Source of the DNA: Deltaproteobacteria bacterium | GTDB lineage: Bacteria > Desulfobacterota > Desulfobacteria > Desulfobacterales > ETH-SRB1 | Assembly: GCA_003647525.1 (NCBI GenBank) | Contig: QMMZ01000149.1 | Location: 1 to 5,914 of the forward strand | Reading direction: 5' to 3' | Length of the DNA stretch: 5,914 nt | Part shown: positions 5,379 through 5,914 of the stretch, piece after piece | Layout: each line of letters begins with the position of its first letter | Numbering within the stretch: position 1 is the stretch's first letter | Notes under the pieces: model-generated | Told to the model about the DNA's origin: nothing | Database searches by the model: none | The model's input: the letters and a program-made list of their open reading frames with translations, nothing else | Made by a program: the position numbers and the translations under genes

Positions 5379-5846
5379 ATGAATTTTAAAGACAGATCGG
5401 TCATGGTGCTTGCGACCGGTTTTTTTGCCGGCTACATTCCTTTTGCACCTGGCACTTTTGGGTCCATCGTGGGGCTTCCCATTTGTTTTTTTCTATCTAA
5501 AGCCAGATTATCGGTTGCTATTCCTTTTATTTTAATATTTATTTTTTTTGCCATATGGATAGCGAGCATGGCTGAAAAAATATTAATACAAAAAGACCCC
5601 GGGTGTATTGTAATTGATGAAATAGCAGGTATTATGATAGCGCTTTTTGGTATGCCATTTAATACAATTTCCATTGCTGCCGGTTTTGTAACATTCAGAT
5701 TTTTTGATATCTTGAAACCTTTTCCAATTCGGTATATAGAAAGAAGATTTGCCGGAGGTACCGGTGTTGTTATGGATGATCTGATGGCAGGTGTTTACAG
5801 TAATATTGTACTGAGACTTTTATTTATATACCTCGGAAGGTTATAA
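5379..5846 (+). CDS. pgpA: Phosphatidylglycerophosphatase A
   Basis: This 155-residue inner-membrane PgpA removes phosphate from phosphatidylglycerophosphate to make phosphatidylglycerol, an essential step of phospholipid synthesis. Family motifs are complete. They are FAPGTFGS (22-29), DPGCIVIDEIAG (73-84, acidic Asp73, Asp80, Glu81), FRFFDILKPFPIR (106-118) and GGTGVVMDDLMAGVYSN (126-142, Asp133 and Asp134). Hydrophobic segments fall near residues 45-62, 82-104 and 141-152. The start is bounded: an in-frame TAG at 5367-5369 lies just upstream, and ATG 5379 is the first ATG. A second ATG at 5403 would remove eight residues and still leave every motif. Neither start has a clear Shine-Dalgarno sequence. 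The gene follows larC after a 124-bp gap holding a palindrome and a promoter-like sequence, so it is probably a separate transcription unit. Confidence 0.93.
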   Translation: MNFKDRSVMVLATGFFAGYIPFAPGTFGSIVGLPICFFLSKARLSVAIPFILIFIFFAIWIASMAEKILIQKDPGCIVIDEIAGIMIALFGMPFNTISIAAGFVTFRFFDILKPFPIRYIERRFAGGTGVVMDDLMAGVYSNIVLRLLFIYLGRL

Positions 5847-5856
5847 ATTATAAGCT

Positions 5857-5873
5857 GTGGCCTTTCGAGGCAC
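5857..5873 (+). other. Small hairpin with UUCG loop after pgpA
   Basis: GTGGCCT (5857-5863) pairs with AGGCAC (5868-5873) around a TTCG tetraloop, with one bulged G. The loop type is known for stability in RNA. No T-run follows, so it is not an intrinsic terminator; it may protect or separate messages, or be chance. Confidence 0.35.
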
Positions 5874-5894
5874 TAACTAAAGGGATAAATTAAC

Positions 5895-5914
5895 TTGAAA
5901 CAGAAAAACCCATC
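5895..5914 (+). CDS. Probable start of the next gene, TTG start, truncated by window
   Basis: AAAGGGA (5879-5885) is a good ribosome-binding site placed nine bases before a TTG at 5895. The frame opens as M-K-Q-K-N-P and runs off the window. It is 48 bp after pgpA on the same strand, so read-through from pgpA is plausible. There is too little sequence to name a product. In related genomes cinA often follows pgpA, by recollection, but these residues do not show the usual CinA start. Confidence 0.4.

Noticed and set aside
118..5846. In-frame TGA readthrough (selenoprotein) near the tRNA-Sec gene
   Set aside because: All complete genes in the window end in TAA and are full length for their families, so no TGA needs to be read through.

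Overview
The window reads as chromosomal sequence from an anaerobic, AT-rich, Gram-negative bacterium. The best guess is a Desulfobacterota (former Deltaproteobacteria) lineage. Support comes from a two-helix membrane protein that resembles, from memory, a conserved hypothetical family of sulfate reducers, from a selenocysteine tRNA, from LarC, and from a lipoprotein-like ChaN protein. The taxonomic call is inference; no 16S or marker gene is present.

Left part (1-1291, plus strand). A possible gene end and a hairpin followed by a T-rich stretch precede a tight two-gene unit. The first gene is a CcdA-type membrane thiol:disulfide transporter. The second is an exported thioredoxin-fold protein with a CTYC active site. 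Together they would carry reducing equivalents from the cytoplasm to the periplasm, most likely for cytochrome c maturation or similar thiol repair.

Middle (1292-2742). A small double-spanning membrane protein on the minus strand (1325-1582) diverges from a ChaN/haem-binding-like lipoprotein gene (1652-2587). The 69-bp gap between them holds promoter-like elements for both directions. A 156-bp gene-poor gap follows.

Right part (2744-5914). A complete tRNA-Sec gene (selC, minus strand, 98 nt with encoded CCA) has a good promoter. It diverges from a two-gene unit: an M20-family PepT-like peptidase (start at 2938) and, 1 bp later, larC, the nickel-insertion enzyme for the nickel-pincer nucleotide cofactor. 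After an unusual heptad-built palindrome that begins in the larC stop codon comes pgpA (phosphatidylglycerophosphatase A), then a probable gene start at the right edge.

Most of this is ordinary housekeeping and accessory metabolism. The least explained structure is a pair of intergenic inverted arrays, at 48-106 and 5252-5322. Both are built on a 7-nt period and look like two members of one class of repeat element. I see no CRISPR array, insertion sequence, phage gene or defence system. No gene-free stretch exceeds 300 bases.
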